This document shows, one piece after another, positions 22,747 to 32,024 of a stretch of 39,100 nucleotides of DNA. The stretch comes from Actinomycetes bacterium (GTDB taxonomy: Bacteria; Actinomycetota; Acidimicrobiia; Acidimicrobiales; RAAP-2): contig JAKADK010000017.1 in assembly GCA_021820665.1 (NCBI GenBank), positions 1-39,100 of the forward strand. The letters run 5' to 3'. The position numbers and the translations under genes were made by a program. The notes beneath the pieces were generated by a model, which saw only the letters and a program-made list of their open reading frames with translations, was not told where the DNA came from and made no database searches. Each line of letters starts with the position of its first letter. The first letter of the stretch is position 1.

Positions 22747-23675
22747 GCGCCGCACCAGTCGGCCAACCGCTTCCCGGTGATCCGTTCGTAGGCGGCGACG
22801 TACCGCCTCGACGTCGCCTCGACCACCTGGGCCGGCAGGGCCGGAGGCGGCGGCTTCTTGTCCCAGGGCTGGAGCTCCAGCCAGTCACGCAGCGGCTGCT
22901 TGTCGAAGGACGGTGGGGTGGTCCCCGGAGCGCAGTCGTCTGCCGGCCAGAACCTGGAGGAGTCCGGTGTCAGCACCTCGTCGCAGATGGCGAGCGTCCC
23001 GTCCACGAAGCCCAGCTCGAACTTGGTGTCACCGATGACGATGCCGGCGGCCTCGGCCACGGTGGCGGCGCGGGCGTAGGCGGCCAGGCACAGCTCGGCA
23101 GCGGCCGTCGCCGTGTCGAGCCCCACCAGGTCGATGGCGTCGTCCATCCCGATGTTGCGGTCGTGCCCGTCGGTGGCTTTCGTCGACGGGGTGAAGAGCG
23201 GCTCGGGCAGGCGATCGGCGTGGCGGAGGCCGGGGGGCATGGGCATGCCGTGGACCGTCCCGTCCCGCTTGTACTCCGTGAAGGCCGATCCGGCCAGGTA
23301 GCCCCGCACGATGCACTCCATGGGCAGCATCTCGGCCCGGCGGACCAGCATCGACCGGCCCTCCAGGTAGTCGAGCCCCCCGGGGATCCCCTCGGCCCCT
23401 GCGGGGAAGTCGGCCCGGTCGGTGCTGATGAGGTGGCTGGGGGCGAGATCGGCGAGGACGCCGAGCCAGTGCACGGTCATGGCGGTGAGCACCCGGCCCT
23501 TCTCGGCGATCGGCTCTCTCATGACGACGTCGAAGGCGGAGATCCGGTCGGAGGCCACCATGAGCAACCGGTCGGGCCCGGCGTCGTAGAGGTCGCGGAC
23601 CTTGCCCGAATGGAGGAGGGGGAGGGCGTCCGAGGTCGGTGGTCCGGACGCGGTCGAACCGGAGGTCGTGGTCAT
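22743..23675 (-). CDS. purC: SAICAR synthetase
   Basis: The 310-residue protein joins aspartate to CAIR with ATP. Motifs are HSGKVRDLYDAG (about 23-34), SDRISAFDVVM, ECIVRGYLAGSAFTEYKRDGTVHG, PLFTPSTKATDGHDRNI, VIGDTKFELGFVDG and the aspartate-site DEVLTPDSSRFW. The closing segment with DKQPLRDWLE is typical of the longer bacterial/fungal-like PurC. The ATG overlaps the purB stop by four bases (ATGA). Confidence 0.95.
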   Translation of the reverse strand: MTTTSGSTASGPPTSDALPLLHSGKVRDLYDAGPDRLLMVASDRISAFDVVMREPIAEKGRVLTAMTVHWLGVLADLAPSHLISTDRADFPAGAEGIPGGLDYLEGRSMLVRRAEMLPMECIVRGYLAGSAFTEYKRDGTVHGMPMPPGLRHADRLPEPLFTPSTKATDGHDRNIGMDDAIDLVGLDTATAAAELCLAAYARAATVAEAAGIVIGDTKFELGFVDGTLAICDEVLTPDSSRFWPADDCAPGTTPPSFDKQPLRDWLELQPWDKKPPPPALPAQVVEATSRRYVAAYERITGKRLADWCGA

Positions 23676-24982
23676 GCGTGGAGCTCCTTCAGCGCGTCGG
23701 TGAACCGGGTGACATGACGTAGCGTACGCGCCAGGTCGAAGGCCGCATCGAGGTCGGCCTCGGACAGCGTGACCTCGGGATCGGCGGCGAGCACCTGACG
23801 GAAGTCCTGGTGGCGCTCCCAGGCGAGCCGGGCATCGCGCTGGACGATCCGGTAGGCATCGTCGCGGCCGAGCCCGGCGGAGACCAGGGCCAGCAGGACC
23901 GACTGGCTGAAGACGAGCCCGAAGCTGCCGTGGACCAGGTTCGAGCGTGCCCGCTCGGGGTGCACGACGAGCCCGTCGACCAATCCGGTCGCCTTCACGA
24001 TCATGTAGTAGGTGAGCGTGCAGGCGTCGGGGAGCACGACGCGTTCGACGGAACTGTGGGAGATGTCCCGCTCGTGCCACAGGGCGACGTTCTCGAGCCC
24101 GGCCGACAGGTAGCCCCGGAGGATCCGTGCCATGCCGCACAGCCGCTCCGAAAGGATGGGGTTGCGCTTGTGGGGCATGGCCGACGACCCCTTCTGACCG
24201 GGCTTGAACGGCTCCTCGGCCTCGCCCACCTCGCTGCGCGCCAGATGCCTGACCTCGGTGGCGATCGTCTCGATGGTCGCGCCGACCGCGGCGCACGCCC
24301 ACAGGAGCTCGGCATGCCGGTCCCGGGCGATCACCTGTGTGGCCGGGACCGGCATGAGCCCGAGCCGGCCGCAGACGAACGTCTCGATGCTCGGGTCGAT
24401 GTTCGAGTAGGTCCCCACCGCGCCGGAGAGCTTCCCGACGGCGACGGCCCGGCGGGCCGACTCCAGCCGTTTCCGGTCCCGATCGGCCTGGAGCGCCCAC
24501 AGCGCGAACTTCGCGCCGAAGGTGGTGGGCTCGGCGTGCATCCCGTGGGTGCGGCCGGTCACCGGGACGTCGATGAGCTCCCGTGCCCGCCGTTCGCACG
24601 CGGTCACGAGCCCGTCCGTCGCCTGGACGAGGAGGTCCGCCGCCCGGGTCAGCGTGGCGCACAGCGCCGTGTCCACGACGTCGGAAGAGGTCAGCCCGTA
24701 GTGGACCCACGATCCGTCGGGCATGCCGATGGCCTGCTGGACGACGTCGACGAAGGCAGCCACGTCGTGATCGGTCACCGCCTCCCGCTCGGCCACGGTC
24801 TCGACGAACGCCCGGTCCACGTGGGGAGCCCGGGCCCGGCAGGCGGCGGCGGCCTCGGGCGGGACGACCCCGAGCGCGGCCCAGCCCTCCGTGGCCAGGA
24901 GCTCGACCTCGAGCCACATGGCCAAGCGGGCCTCGTCGGTGAAGAGCGTCGCCATCTCTGGTGGTGCATAGCGGGGGATCAT
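23672..24982 (-). CDS. purB: Adenylosuccinate lyase
   Basis: PurB (436 residues) releases fumarate from SAICAR and from adenylosuccinate. It starts MIPRYAPPEMATLFTDEARL and shows HYGLTSSDVVDTA, the His-containing GRTHGMHAEPTTFG and the superfamily signature GSSAMPHKRNPILSE. Length is typical. The ATG overlaps the purD stop by four bases and its own stop overlaps purC the same way. Confidence 0.95.
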   Translation of the reverse strand: MIPRYAPPEMATLFTDEARLAMWLEVELLATEGWAALGVVPPEAAAACRARAPHVDRAFVETVAEREAVTDHDVAAFVDVVQQAIGMPDGSWVHYGLTSSDVVDTALCATLTRAADLLVQATDGLVTACERRARELIDVPVTGRTHGMHAEPTTFGAKFALWALQADRDRKRLESARRAVAVGKLSGAVGTYSNIDPSIETFVCGRLGLMPVPATQVIARDRHAELLWACAAVGATIETIATEVRHLARSEVGEAEEPFKPGQKGSSAMPHKRNPILSERLCGMARILRGYLSAGLENVALWHERDISHSSVERVVLPDACTLTYYMIVKATGLVDGLVVHPERARSNLVHGSFGLVFSQSVLLALVSAGLGRDDAYRIVQRDARLAWERHQDFRQVLAADPEVTLSEADLDAAFDLARTLRHVTRFTDALKELHA

Positions 24983-26394
24983 CGACGGACATCCTCGTGC
25001 TCGGTGGTGGGGTCGGCGGCGGGCGCGGCGGCGGGGGTGCCGTGCCGGGGAGCCCGGGGGACTGCCCGATCCTCGCTCGCGGCGGCGATGTCGTGCCGGT
25101 AGTGCATCCCTGGCCAGGTGATGTGCGACACGGCGCGGTAGGCACGGGCGCGGGCCTCGGCGATCGTGGGACCGAGGGCCGTGACGTCGAGCACTCGGCC
25201 GCCGGCGGTCTCCAGCACCCGGGTCTCGGTCCCGCCGGCGTGGCCGCCTTCCCCGCCGCCTCCCAGACCGCCTCCGGGTCGATCGCGGGGTCGTTCCCCG
25301 GGTCCGGGCCCGAGCCGGGTCCCGGCATGGAAGACGGTCACCCCGTCGACGGCGCCGGCTGCCTCGATCCCTTCGATCCGGTCCCCGATGCGAGGGGAGC
25401 CGGGATAGGACTCGGCAGCCAGGACGACGCAGACCGCAGCGTCGTCGGCACACCGGGGTGCGGTGCGCAGCGCCCCGGAGGCCACCTGGCAGAGCAGCGC
25501 GGTCAGGTCGCCGTCGTAGCGCGGCAGGACGACCTGCGCCTCGGGGTCGCCGAACCTGACGTTGAACTCCAGCACTCGCGGACCGTTCGCCGTGAGCATG
25601 AGCCCGGCATAGAGGACCCCCCGGTAGTCGATCCCCCGCGCCCGGAGCTCGCCGACCAGCGGCTCCACGGCGTCGGCCACCAGCCGGTCGACCGCCGAGG
25701 CGTCGAGGAAGGGGAGTGGGGAGTAGGCCCCCATGCCACCGGTGTTCGGACCGGAGTCCCCGTCTTCCAGCCGCTTGAAGTCCTGGGCCGGGGCGAGCGG
25801 CGCCAGGCGCCTCCCGTCGCAGAGGACGAGGAGAGAGCACTCCGGCCCGACCAGTCCCTCTTCGATCACGACCCGACGCCCGGCAGTGCCGAATGCGGCG
25901 CCCGACAGCTTGGCCGCCACGTCGGCTGTCGCCTCCTCGAGGGTGCGGGCGACGAGCACCCCCTTGCCGGCAGCCAGGCCGTCCGTCTTCACCACCCAGG
26001 GCCCGGGGAGGGTGCGGAGGAACGCCGTGGCGTCGTCCAGCCGATCGAAGACACCGAAGCGCGCTGTCGGCACGCCCGCGGCCGCCAGGACCTCTTTCAT
26101 GAACGCCTTCGATCCCTCCAACCGCGCCCCGTCGGCGCCGGGCCCGAAGACGAGCTTCCCGGCGGCGCGGAGGCGGTCGGCCAACCCGTCGACGAGCGGC
26201 ACCTCCGGTCCGATCACGGTCAGGTCGGCCTCGATCTCCTCCGGGCGGGCGGCCACGCTCTCGATGGTGTGCCCCTCGGGTGTCGTTCCGGTGATGCCGG
26301 GATTGCCGGGCGTCACGACCACGTCCGCGCTGCGTCCCAGCACGCGCGCCAGTGCGTGCTCCCGGCCACCGGCCCCCACGACGCACACCCTCAT
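24979..26394 (-). CDS. purD: Phosphoribosylamine-glycine ligase (GAR synthetase)
   Basis: This 471-residue ATP-grasp enzyme makes GAR from phosphoribosylamine, glycine and ATP. It begins with MRVCVVGAGGREHALA and has TPGNPG, IGPEVPLVDGLAD, KAFMKEVLAAAGVPTA, VVKTDGLAAGKGV, PAQDFKRL-DGD-GPNTGGMGAYSP and EFNVRFGDPE. In the C-terminal domain a Gly/Pro/Arg-rich stretch at about 361-391 separates HAGTRLGPG from the conserved VLETAGGRVLDVTALG, and the tail after about 438 is disordered. Both look like expansions at surface sites. ATG 26394 was chosen at the Rossmann-like start; the 127-base gap to purA holds two copies of a 25-base repeat. Confidence 0.95.
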   Translation of the reverse strand: MRVCVVGAGGREHALARVLGRSADVVVTPGNPGITGTTPEGHTIESVAARPEEIEADLTVIGPEVPLVDGLADRLRAAGKLVFGPGADGARLEGSKAFMKEVLAAAGVPTARFGVFDRLDDATAFLRTLPGPWVVKTDGLAAGKGVLVARTLEEATADVAAKLSGAAFGTAGRRVVIEEGLVGPECSLLVLCDGRRLAPLAPAQDFKRLEDGDSGPNTGGMGAYSPLPFLDASAVDRLVADAVEPLVGELRARGIDYRGVLYAGLMLTANGPRVLEFNVRFGDPEAQVVLPRYDGDLTALLCQVASGALRTAPRCADDAAVCVVLAAESYPGSPRIGDRIEGIEAAGAVDGVTVFHAGTRLGPGPGERPRDRPGGGLGGGGEGGHAGGTETRVLETAGGRVLDVTALGPTIAEARARAYRAVSHITWPGMHYRHDIAAASEDRAVPRAPRHGTPAAAPAADPTTEHEDVRR

Positions 26395-26431
26395 GCGTGG
26401 CGACCCGAACGCGGCCCAGCCACGATGCACG

Positions 26432-26486
26432 GACCCGAGCTCGTCCCTCCCGGGGCATCCTGACCCGAGCTCGTCCCTCCCGGGGC
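26432..26486 (+). repeat. 25-bp direct repeat between purA and purD
   Basis: Identical 25-base units occupy 26432-26456 and 26462-26486, a 30-base period. Each unit contains the palindrome CCGAGCTCG-like core GAGCTC and ends in CCCGGGG. They lie in the 127-base purA-purD gap, 38 bases before the purD start. A promoter, operator or slippage origin cannot be told apart. Confidence 0.7.
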
Positions 26487-26521
26487 GTCCCCGGAGCCGT
26501 CCCGGCCGTGGGAGGCGACCG

Positions 26522-27802
26522 TCATGCGGCGAAGCGGATGAACTGCTCGCGGCCGGGGCCCACACCCACGAGCCGGACCGGGACGCCGATCTGCTCGGCG
26601 AGGAACCCCACGTAGTCGCGAGCGGTCTGGGGAAGGTCCCCCAGCTCGGTCGCCCCCGACAGGTCCGTCTGCCACCCGGGGAGCTCCTCGTAGATCGGGG
26701 TGACCTGGTGCAGCACCGACTGGTGGTAGGGCGGCAGGGTGAAGCGTTCGCCGCCGGCCTCGTAGGCGACGCAGACCTTCACCGTCTCGAACGCGTCCAG
26801 CACGTCGAGCTTCGTGAGCGCCACCTCGGTGAGGGAGTTCAGCCGGGCGGCCTGTCGGAGCATCACGGCGTCGAACCAGCCGGTGCGTCGCCTCCGACCG
26901 GTGTTGGTGCCGTACTCGTGTCCCCGGTCGACCAGGACACTGCCCTCGTCGCCCTCCAGCTCGGTGGGGAACGGTCCGGTGCCGACCCGGGTGACGTACG
27001 CCTTGGCGATGCCGATCACCTCGTCGATGAACCGGGGGCCCACCCCGGCCCCGGTGCAGGCTCCTCCGGCGACCGGGTTCGACGACGTGACGAACGGATA
27101 GGTGCCGTGGTCGAGATCGAGGAACGTGGCCTGAGCCCCTTCGAGCAGGACGCGGGAGCCTGCCTCCAGGGCGTCGTGGACGAGAGCGACGGTGTCGGCG
27201 ACCATGGGGGCGATCCGTGGCGCCAGTGTGCCGAGGTACTGCTCGGTGATCTCTCCGGCGTCGAGCGGCAACCGGTTGTAGACCTTGGCCAGGATGGCGT
27301 TCTTCTCCTTCAGGGCCACGTCCAGCTTCTGGCGGAAGATCTTCGGGTCGAGGAGGTCCTGGACACGCAGGCCGACCCGGGAGGCCTTGTCGGCGTAGGC
27401 CGGCCCGATGCCCCGCCGGGTGGTGCCGAGGCTGTTCTTCCCCAGGTACCGCTCGGTCAGGCGGTCGAGCTCGTGGTGGTAGGGCATGATCAGATGGGCG
27501 TTCCCGCTCACGACCAGCCGGGCCGTATCGACGCCCTTCGCCTCGAGAGCGTCCACCTCGGCCAGGAGCACGGTCGGGTCGACGACGACGCCGTTGCCGA
27601 TCACGGGGGTGATGTGCTCGTAGAGCACGCCGCTCGGGACGAGCTGGAGGGCGAACGTCTCCCCGTCGACGACGATGGTGTGGCCGGCGTTGTGCCCACC
27701 CTGGTAGCGCACGACGACGTCCATCTGGCGCGCCAGCAGGTCGGTGAGCTTGCCCTTCCCCTCGTCGCCCCACTGGGTTCCGACGACTACGGTTGCGGGC
27801 AC
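26522..27802 (-). CDS. purA: Adenylosuccinate synthetase
   Basis: PurA (426 residues) makes adenylosuccinate from IMP, aspartate and GTP, the first AMP-specific step. It begins with [20 protein letters not shown] and has [50 protein letters not shown] and [11 protein letters not shown]. The start is GTG 27802 with GGAGGAGA five bases upstream, a strong site. It has its own -10 candidate and lies 151 bases after clpB. If transcribed through, it heads a purA-purD-purB-purC-purS-purQ series. Confidence 0.95.
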   Translation of the reverse strand: MPATVVVGTQWGDEGKGKLTDLLARQMDVVVRYQGGHNAGHTIVVDGETFALQLVPSGVLYEHITPVIGNGVVVDPTVLLAEVDALEAKGVDTARLVVSGNAHLIMPYHHELDRLTERYLGKNSLGTTRRGIGPAYADKASRVGLRVQDLLDPKIFRQKLDVALKEKNAILAKVYNRLPLDAGEITEQYLGTLAPRIAPMVADTVALVHDALEAGSRVLLEGAQATFLDLDHGTYPFVTSSNPVAGGACTGAGVGPRFIDEVIGIAKAYVTRVGTGPFPTELEGDEGSVLVDRGHEYGTNTGRRRRTGWFDAVMLRQAARLNSLTEVALTKLDVLDAFETVKVCVAYEAGGERFTLPPYHQSVLHQVTPIYEELPGWQTDLSGATELGDLPQTARDYVGFLAEQIGVPVRLVGVGPGREQFIRFAA

Positions 27803-27839
27803 GCGGCTCTCCTCCGTTGCGAAAAGCGGATGACGCGCC

Positions 27840-27845
27840 AGTGTA
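27840..27845 (-). promoter_or_regulatory. Candidate -10 element for purA
   Basis: On the minus strand TACACT lies 37 bases before the purA GTG, leaving room for a short leader with the GGAGGAGA ribosome-binding site. No -35 match was found at 16-18 bases. Confidence 0.35.
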
Positions 27846-27884
27846 CCGTACCGGTCCCACCGGGGGATCGGGGGCCACCGGGGG

Positions 27885-27928
27885 GTCGTCCCCGGCCCGA
27901 CGGGGAGTCGTCCCCGGCCCGGCGGGGG
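27885..27928 (-). terminator. Tandem 22-bp GC hairpins after clpB
   Basis: Two 22-base units (27885-27906, 27907-27928) differ at two positions. Each can fold with TCCCC/GGGGA-type arms around a GGCCCG loop. They begin about 25 bases after the clpB stop on the minus strand and precede the purA promoter, so they may act as a double terminator of the heat-shock operon. No T-tract follows. Confidence 0.4.
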
Positions 27929-27953
27929 ACCAGGGGCGGCGGGCGGTCGGGGC

Positions 27954-30449
27954 TCAGCGCAGCGTGATCCTCCCGTCCTCCACGTCGACCGTGACGGTGG
28001 ATCCTTCGGGGAACCGCCCCTCGAGCAATGCCAGGGCGAGCGGGTCCTCGACCTCGCGCTGGATGACCCTGCGGAGCGGGCGGGCCCCGAAGTCGGGGTC
28101 GAACCCGGCGCGGGCCAACCACGCCTCGGCATCGGGGGTGGCGGAGAGCCGGAGCCGGCGCTCCTCCATCCGTCGGGCCAGCCGGGCCAGCTGGAGGGAG
28201 ACGATGGTCCGCAGGTCCTCCTCCCGCAGCGGGTGGAAGCGCACGATCTCGTCGATCCGGTTGACGAACTCCGGGCGGAAGAAGCTGGTCGGTTCGCCCT
28301 GCAGGTTCGACGTCATGATCAGCACGGCGTTGGTGAAGCTGACCGTGCGGCCCTGCCCGTCGGTCAGCCTCCCGTCTTCGAGCACCTGGAGCAGCGTGTT
28401 GAACACGTCGGCGTGGGCCTTTTCGAGCTCGTCCAGGAGCACGACGGCATACGGCCGGCGCCGCACCGCCTCCGTCAGCTGCCCGCCCTCCTCGTAGCCG
28501 ACGTACCCCGGTGGTGCGCCCACGAGACGGGACACCGAGTGCCGTTCCATGTACTCGCTCATGTCGATCCTGACCATGGCCTTGGCGTCGTCGAACAGGA
28601 ACTCGGCCAGGGCGCGGGCCAGCTCGGTCTTGCCCACCCCCGTCGGCCCCAGGAACAGGAAGGAGCCGATGGGCCGGTTCGGGTCCGACAGGCCCGCCCG
28701 GCTCCGGCGGATGGCGTTGGCCACGGCGGAGACCGCCTCGTCTTGACCGACCACCCGCTCGTGGAGCGCGCTCTCCATCCGCACGAGCTTGTCGATCTCT
28801 CCCTCCAGCAGGCGGCTCACCGGCACCCCGGTCCACCGGCTCACCACGTCGGCGACGTCTTCGGCGTCGACCTCCTCCTTCAAGAAGCGCTGGTCGCGCT
28901 GGAGGTCGGCGAGGGCCCGGGTGGCCTCGTCGATCCGTCGTTCGAGCCCGGGGATCTGCCCGTAGGTGATCTCGGCCGCGCCGGCGAGATCACCGTCACG
29001 CGTGAGGCGTTCGGCTTCACCCCGCCGGACCTCGAGCTCGCCCTTGAGCGACTGGATGGTGGTGATCGCCTCCCGCTCGGCCTGCCAGTGGGCGGTCATG
29101 GCCGACGACTGTTCGGCCAGGTCCGCCAGCTCCTGGCGGAGCCGGGCCAGCCGCTCGGCCGACGCCGCGTCCGTCTCCTTCTCCAGGGCCATCTGCTCGA
29201 TCTCCAGCTGGCGCATCCGGCGGGTGACGACGTCGAGCTCGGTCGGCATCGAGTCGATCTCGATGCGCAGCCCGCTGGCCGCCTCGTCGACCAGGTCGAT
29301 GGCCTTGTCGGGGAGGAAGCGCCCGGTCACGTACCGGTCGGAGAGGACGGCCGCCGCCACCAGCGCGGCGTCTTGGATCCGCACCCCGTGGTGGACCTCG
29401 TAGCGCTCCTTCAGCCCCCGCAGGATGGCGATCGTGTCCTCGACCGAGGGCTGGTCGACGAAGACCTGCTGGAACCGCCGCTCGAGGGCCGCGTCCTTCT
29501 CGATGTACTTCCGGTACTCGTCGAGCGTGGTGGCACCGATCATCCGGAGCTCGCCCCGGGCCAGCATGGGCTTGATCATGTTGCCGGCGTCCATGGCTCC
29601 CTCGGACCCGCCACCGGCGCCGACGATGGTGTGGAGCTCGTCGATGAAGGTGATGACCTCGCCCTCGGCGTCGGTGATCTCCTTCAGGACCGCCTTGAGG
29701 CGTTCCTCGAACTCGCCCCGGTACTTCGCCCCGGCCACCATGGAGGCCAGGTCGAGCGCCACGACCCGCTTCCCGCGGAGCCCGTCGGGGACGTCGCCCT
29801 CCACGATGCGTTGCGCCAGGCCTTCGACGATGGCGGTCTTGCCCACCCCGGGCTCCCCGATCAGCACCGGGTTGTTCTTCGTCCGGCGGGAGAGGACCTG
29901 GATCACGCGACGGACCTCGTCGTCGCGGCCGATGACCGGGTCCATCTTGCCTTGCCGGGCCAGGACCGTGAGGTCACGCCCGTAGCGCTCGAGGGCCTGG
30001 AAGGTCTCTTCCGGGTTCGCCGTGGTGACCCGGTGGCTGCCTCGCACGTCTCGCAGCGCCGCCAGGAGGTCCTCCCGTCGCACGCCGAGGCGGTCGGCCA
30101 GGACCAACAAGAGGTGCTCGACGGAGAGGTAGTCGTCGCCCATGTCCCGCCGGACCGTGTCCGCCTCTTCGAAGCTGTCCCGCAGGGCCGCCCCCATGTG
30201 CGGTTCGGCACCACCGTAGGCCTTCGCCAGGCGGGTCAGGGCGTCCTCGATGCGCGTGCGTACCACCGAGGCGTCGATGCCGAGGCTGGCGAGGAGCGGA
30301 CCGGCGATCCCGTCCTGTTGGTCGAGGACGGCGGCCAGCAGGTGGTCGGGGGTGATCTCGGCGTGGTGCTCCTTGGTGGCCCGTGCCAGGGCGGCGCTCA
30401 CCGCCTGCTGGGTCTTCTGCGTCCACCGTTCGGGGTCAATGGGCATCAT
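27954..30449 (-). CDS. clpB: ClpB disaggregase
   Basis: ClpB (831 residues) is a hexameric AAA+ protein that extracts polypeptides from aggregates with DnaK. Domains in order are the Clp N-domain (1-140), AAA1 with Walker [10 protein letters not shown] and Walker B ITFIDELH, the coiled-coil middle domain (about 390-500) that separates ClpB from ClpA/ClpC, and AAA2 with GPTGVGKTE and [11 protein letters not shown]. The pore loop [10 protein letters not shown] is present. In AAA2 the segment between TSNL and [12 protein letters not shown] is only a few residues, about 15-20 shorter than in most ClpB proteins. The first two codons are both ATG: 30449 overlaps the hspR stop by ATGA, while 30446 has better spacing (6) from AGGAGG. 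It ends the dnaK operon. Confidence 0.95.
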   Translation of the reverse strand: MMPIDPERWTQKTQQAVSAALARATKEHHAEITPDHLLAAVLDQQDGIAGPLLASLGIDASVVRTRIEDALTRLAKAYGGAEPHMGAALRDSFEEADTVRRDMGDDYLSVEHLLLVLADRLGVRREDLLAALRDVRGSHRVTTANPEETFQALERYGRDLTVLARQGKMDPVIGRDDEVRRVIQVLSRRTKNNPVLIGEPGVGKTAIVEGLAQRIVEGDVPDGLRGKRVVALDLASMVAGAKYRGEFEERLKAVLKEITDAEGEVITFIDELHTIVGAGGGSEGAMDAGNMIKPMLARGELRMIGATTLDEYRKYIEKDAALERRFQQVFVDQPSVEDTIAILRGLKERYEVHHGVRIQDAALVAAAVLSDRYVTGRFLPDKAIDLVDEAASGLRIEIDSMPTELDVVTRRMRQLEIEQMALEKETDAASAERLARLRQELADLAEQSSAMTAHWQAEREAITTIQSLKGELEVRRGEAERLTRDGDLAGAAEITYGQIPGLERRIDEATRALADLQRDQRFLKEEVDAEDVADVVSRWTGVPVSRLLEGEIDKLVRMESALHERVVGQDEAVSAVANAIRRSRAGLSDPNRPIGSFLFLGPTGVGKTELARALAEFLFDDAKAMVRIDMSEYMERHSVSRLVGAPPGYVGYEEGGQLTEAVRRRPYAVVLLDELEKAHADVFNTLLQVLEDGRLTDGQGRTVSFTNAVLIMTSNLQGEPTSFFRPEFVNRIDEIVRFHPLREEDLRTIVSLQLARLARRMEERRLRLSATPDAEAWLARAGFDPDFGARPLRRVIQREVEDPLALALLEGRFPEGSTVTVDVEDGRITLR

Positions 30450-30841
30450 CGGCCTCCTTGTCGTGCAGTGGGCTTGGTGAGCGGGACCAGCGCCTGGGAG
30501 AGCGGGACGAGGTCGCGGCGGTAATGCTGGTGCGTGCGGGCCACCGCCACCCGGGCGTCTTCCCTGGCACGGGCGAGCTCCTGTTCCAGTCGTTCGACAC
30601 GGGCCTCGAGCTCCATGACCCGCCGTACGCCCTCGAGGTTCAGCCCGGCGCTGGTGAGGTCCTGGATGTGACGGAGTCGCTCGAGGTCCTCCTCGGAGAA
30701 CCGCCGGCTCCCGCCTTGGGTCCGGATCGGGTCGAGCAGGCCCTTGCGCTCGTAGATGCGGAGGGTCTGGGGGTGGACGCCGGCCAGCTCGGCGGCCACC
30801 GAGATGACGTAGACGGCGCGGCTCTGCTGGTCACCGGCCAT
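30446..30841 (-). CDS. hspR: Heat-shock repressor, MerR family
   Basis: The 131-residue protein matches HspR, the MerR-type repressor that binds HAIR sites before dnaK operons in actinomycetes, with DnaK as co-repressor. The N-terminal helix-turn-helix reads [28 protein letters not shown], followed by the wing [22 protein letters not shown] and a helix [23 protein letters not shown] that should form a dimeric coiled coil. ATG 30841 overlaps the dnaJ stop by one base. Its position inside the operon makes feedback control of dnaK expression likely. Confidence 0.93.
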   Translation of the reverse strand: MAGDQQSRAVYVISVAAELAGVHPQTLRIYERKGLLDPIRTQGGSRRFSEEDLERLRHIQDLTSAGLNLEGVRRVMELEARVERLEQELARAREDARVAVARTHQHYRRDLVPLSQALVPLTKPTARQGGR

Positions 30842-31965
30842 CAGTGGACCTCCAGGTGTCCCCTCGGCGCCGGTGTCGACACGGCGGCGAGCGCCTCGAT
30901 GGCCGATCGCTCCGCGGCCGACAGCTTCTCTGGCACCGCGACGTCGATGGTGACCAGGAGGTCGCCGGCTCGGTGCTTGCCGGAGACGGGCACGCCCCGG
31001 CCCTTCACCCGGAACGTCCGACCGGACGGCGTCCCGGCCGGGATCCGGAGCGTGACCGGGTCGTCGAGGGTGGGCACGGTGATCTCGGCGCCGAGCGCCG
31101 CCTCGGCGAAGGTGACGGGCACCGAGAGGGTGAGGTTCCGGCCCCTCCGGCCGAACACCCGGTGGGGGGCGACCGACACCACGACGAAGAGGTCTCCGTT
31201 CGGTCCGTTCCCCCGGCCGGTCGCACCCCGGCCCTTCACCCTGATCCGTTGCCCGTCCTCGACGCCGGCGGGGATCCGGACCTTCACGTCTCGGTTGCGG
31301 TGCTCGAGCCCGGTGCCGTGGCACGTGGGACATGGCACCTCGATCAGCGTGCCCCGGCCTCCGCAGTTCGGGCAGATCTGGCTGAGGGAGAAGAGCCCCT
31401 GGTCGTCCTGGAGGGTCCCCGTGCCCTTGCACCGGGGGCACGCCTTGGGCTTCGTGCCCGGGGCGGCACCGGACCCGGCACACGTGTGGCAGCGGACGTC
31501 GGTGGTCACGTGGACGGTGGTCGTGACCCCCCGGACGGCGTCCTCGAACGACAGGTGCAGTTCGGCTTCGACATCGGCTCCCCGCTGCGGGCCGGTGCCC
31601 CTGGCTCGCGTGGTCCGCCTGGTCCGCCCGCCGAACATGCCGCCGAGGAGGTCACCGAGATCGCCCATGTCCTCGACCCGGAAGGTCGTCCCTCCCGGAC
31701 CCCCGAAGCCACCGGGGAACCCGGCCCCCGCCATCGGGCCCTGGGCCCGCACCTCGTCGTACTCCTTGCGCTTGGCGGGGTCTCCCAGCACGTCGTAGGC
31801 GGCGCTGATCTCTTTGAACTGCTCCTCGTGTCCGGGGTTGGCGTCGGGATGGTGTGCCTTCGCCAGCTTCCGGTAGGCGCTCGTGATCTCCTTCGCCGTG
31901 GCGTTCTTCGACACCCCGAGGGTGCGGTAATAGTCCTTTTCGAACCACTCTCGTTGCGGGGCCAC
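30841..31965 (-). CDS. dnaJ: Chaperone DnaJ
   Basis: DnaJ (374 residues) delivers substrates to DnaK and stimulates its ATPase. The J domain (about 9-72) has His39-Pro40-Asp41 in AHHPDANPG; a Gly/Phe-rich linker follows ([13 protein letters not shown]). Four CxxCxGxG zinc motifs ([32 protein letters not shown]) lie at about 155-215, then the C-terminal client-binding domains. This is the full type I arrangement. It starts with GTG 31965, with GAGAG just upstream. A perfect palindrome lies in the 59-base gap to grpE. Confidence 0.95.
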   Translation of the reverse strand: MAPQREWFEKDYYRTLGVSKNATAKEITSAYRKLAKAHHPDANPGHEEQFKEISAAYDVLGDPAKRKEYDEVRAQGPMAGAGFPGGFGGPGGTTFRVEDMGDLGDLLGGMFGGRTRRTTRARGTGPQRGADVEAELHLSFEDAVRGVTTTVHVTTDVRCHTCAGSGAAPGTKPKACPRCKGTGTLQDDQGLFSLSQICPNCGGRGTLIEVPCPTCHGTGLEHRNRDVKVRIPAGVEDGQRIRVKGRGATGRGNGPNGDLFVVVSVAPHRVFGRRGRNLTLSVPVTFAEAALGAEITVPTLDDPVTLRIPAGTPSGRTFRVKGRGVPVSGKHRAGDLLVTIDVAVPEKLSAAERSAIEALAAVSTPAPRGHLEVH

Positions 31966-31995
31966 CGTCTCTCGCCCTCAGTTCCTCTCCTCGTG

Positions 31996-32017
31996 ACGGC
32001 CCGGACGTCCGGGCCGT
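31996..32017. repeat. 22-bp perfect palindrome between grpE and dnaJ
   Basis: The sequence is fully self-complementary over 22 bases with centre ACGT, giving a 9-bp GC stem with a 4-base loop in RNA. It starts eight bases after the grpE stop on the minus strand. There is no T-tract and the downstream genes need expression, so an mRNA processing, stability or attenuation role, or a protein-binding site, is more likely than full termination. Confidence 0.7.
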
Positions 32018-32024
32018 GCCCGCG

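Noticed and set aside
23672-26458. A single long frame covering purB and part of the purD region
   Set aside because: Only the part from ATG 24982 has adenylosuccinate lyase motifs; the upstream extension is an out-of-frame shadow of purD.
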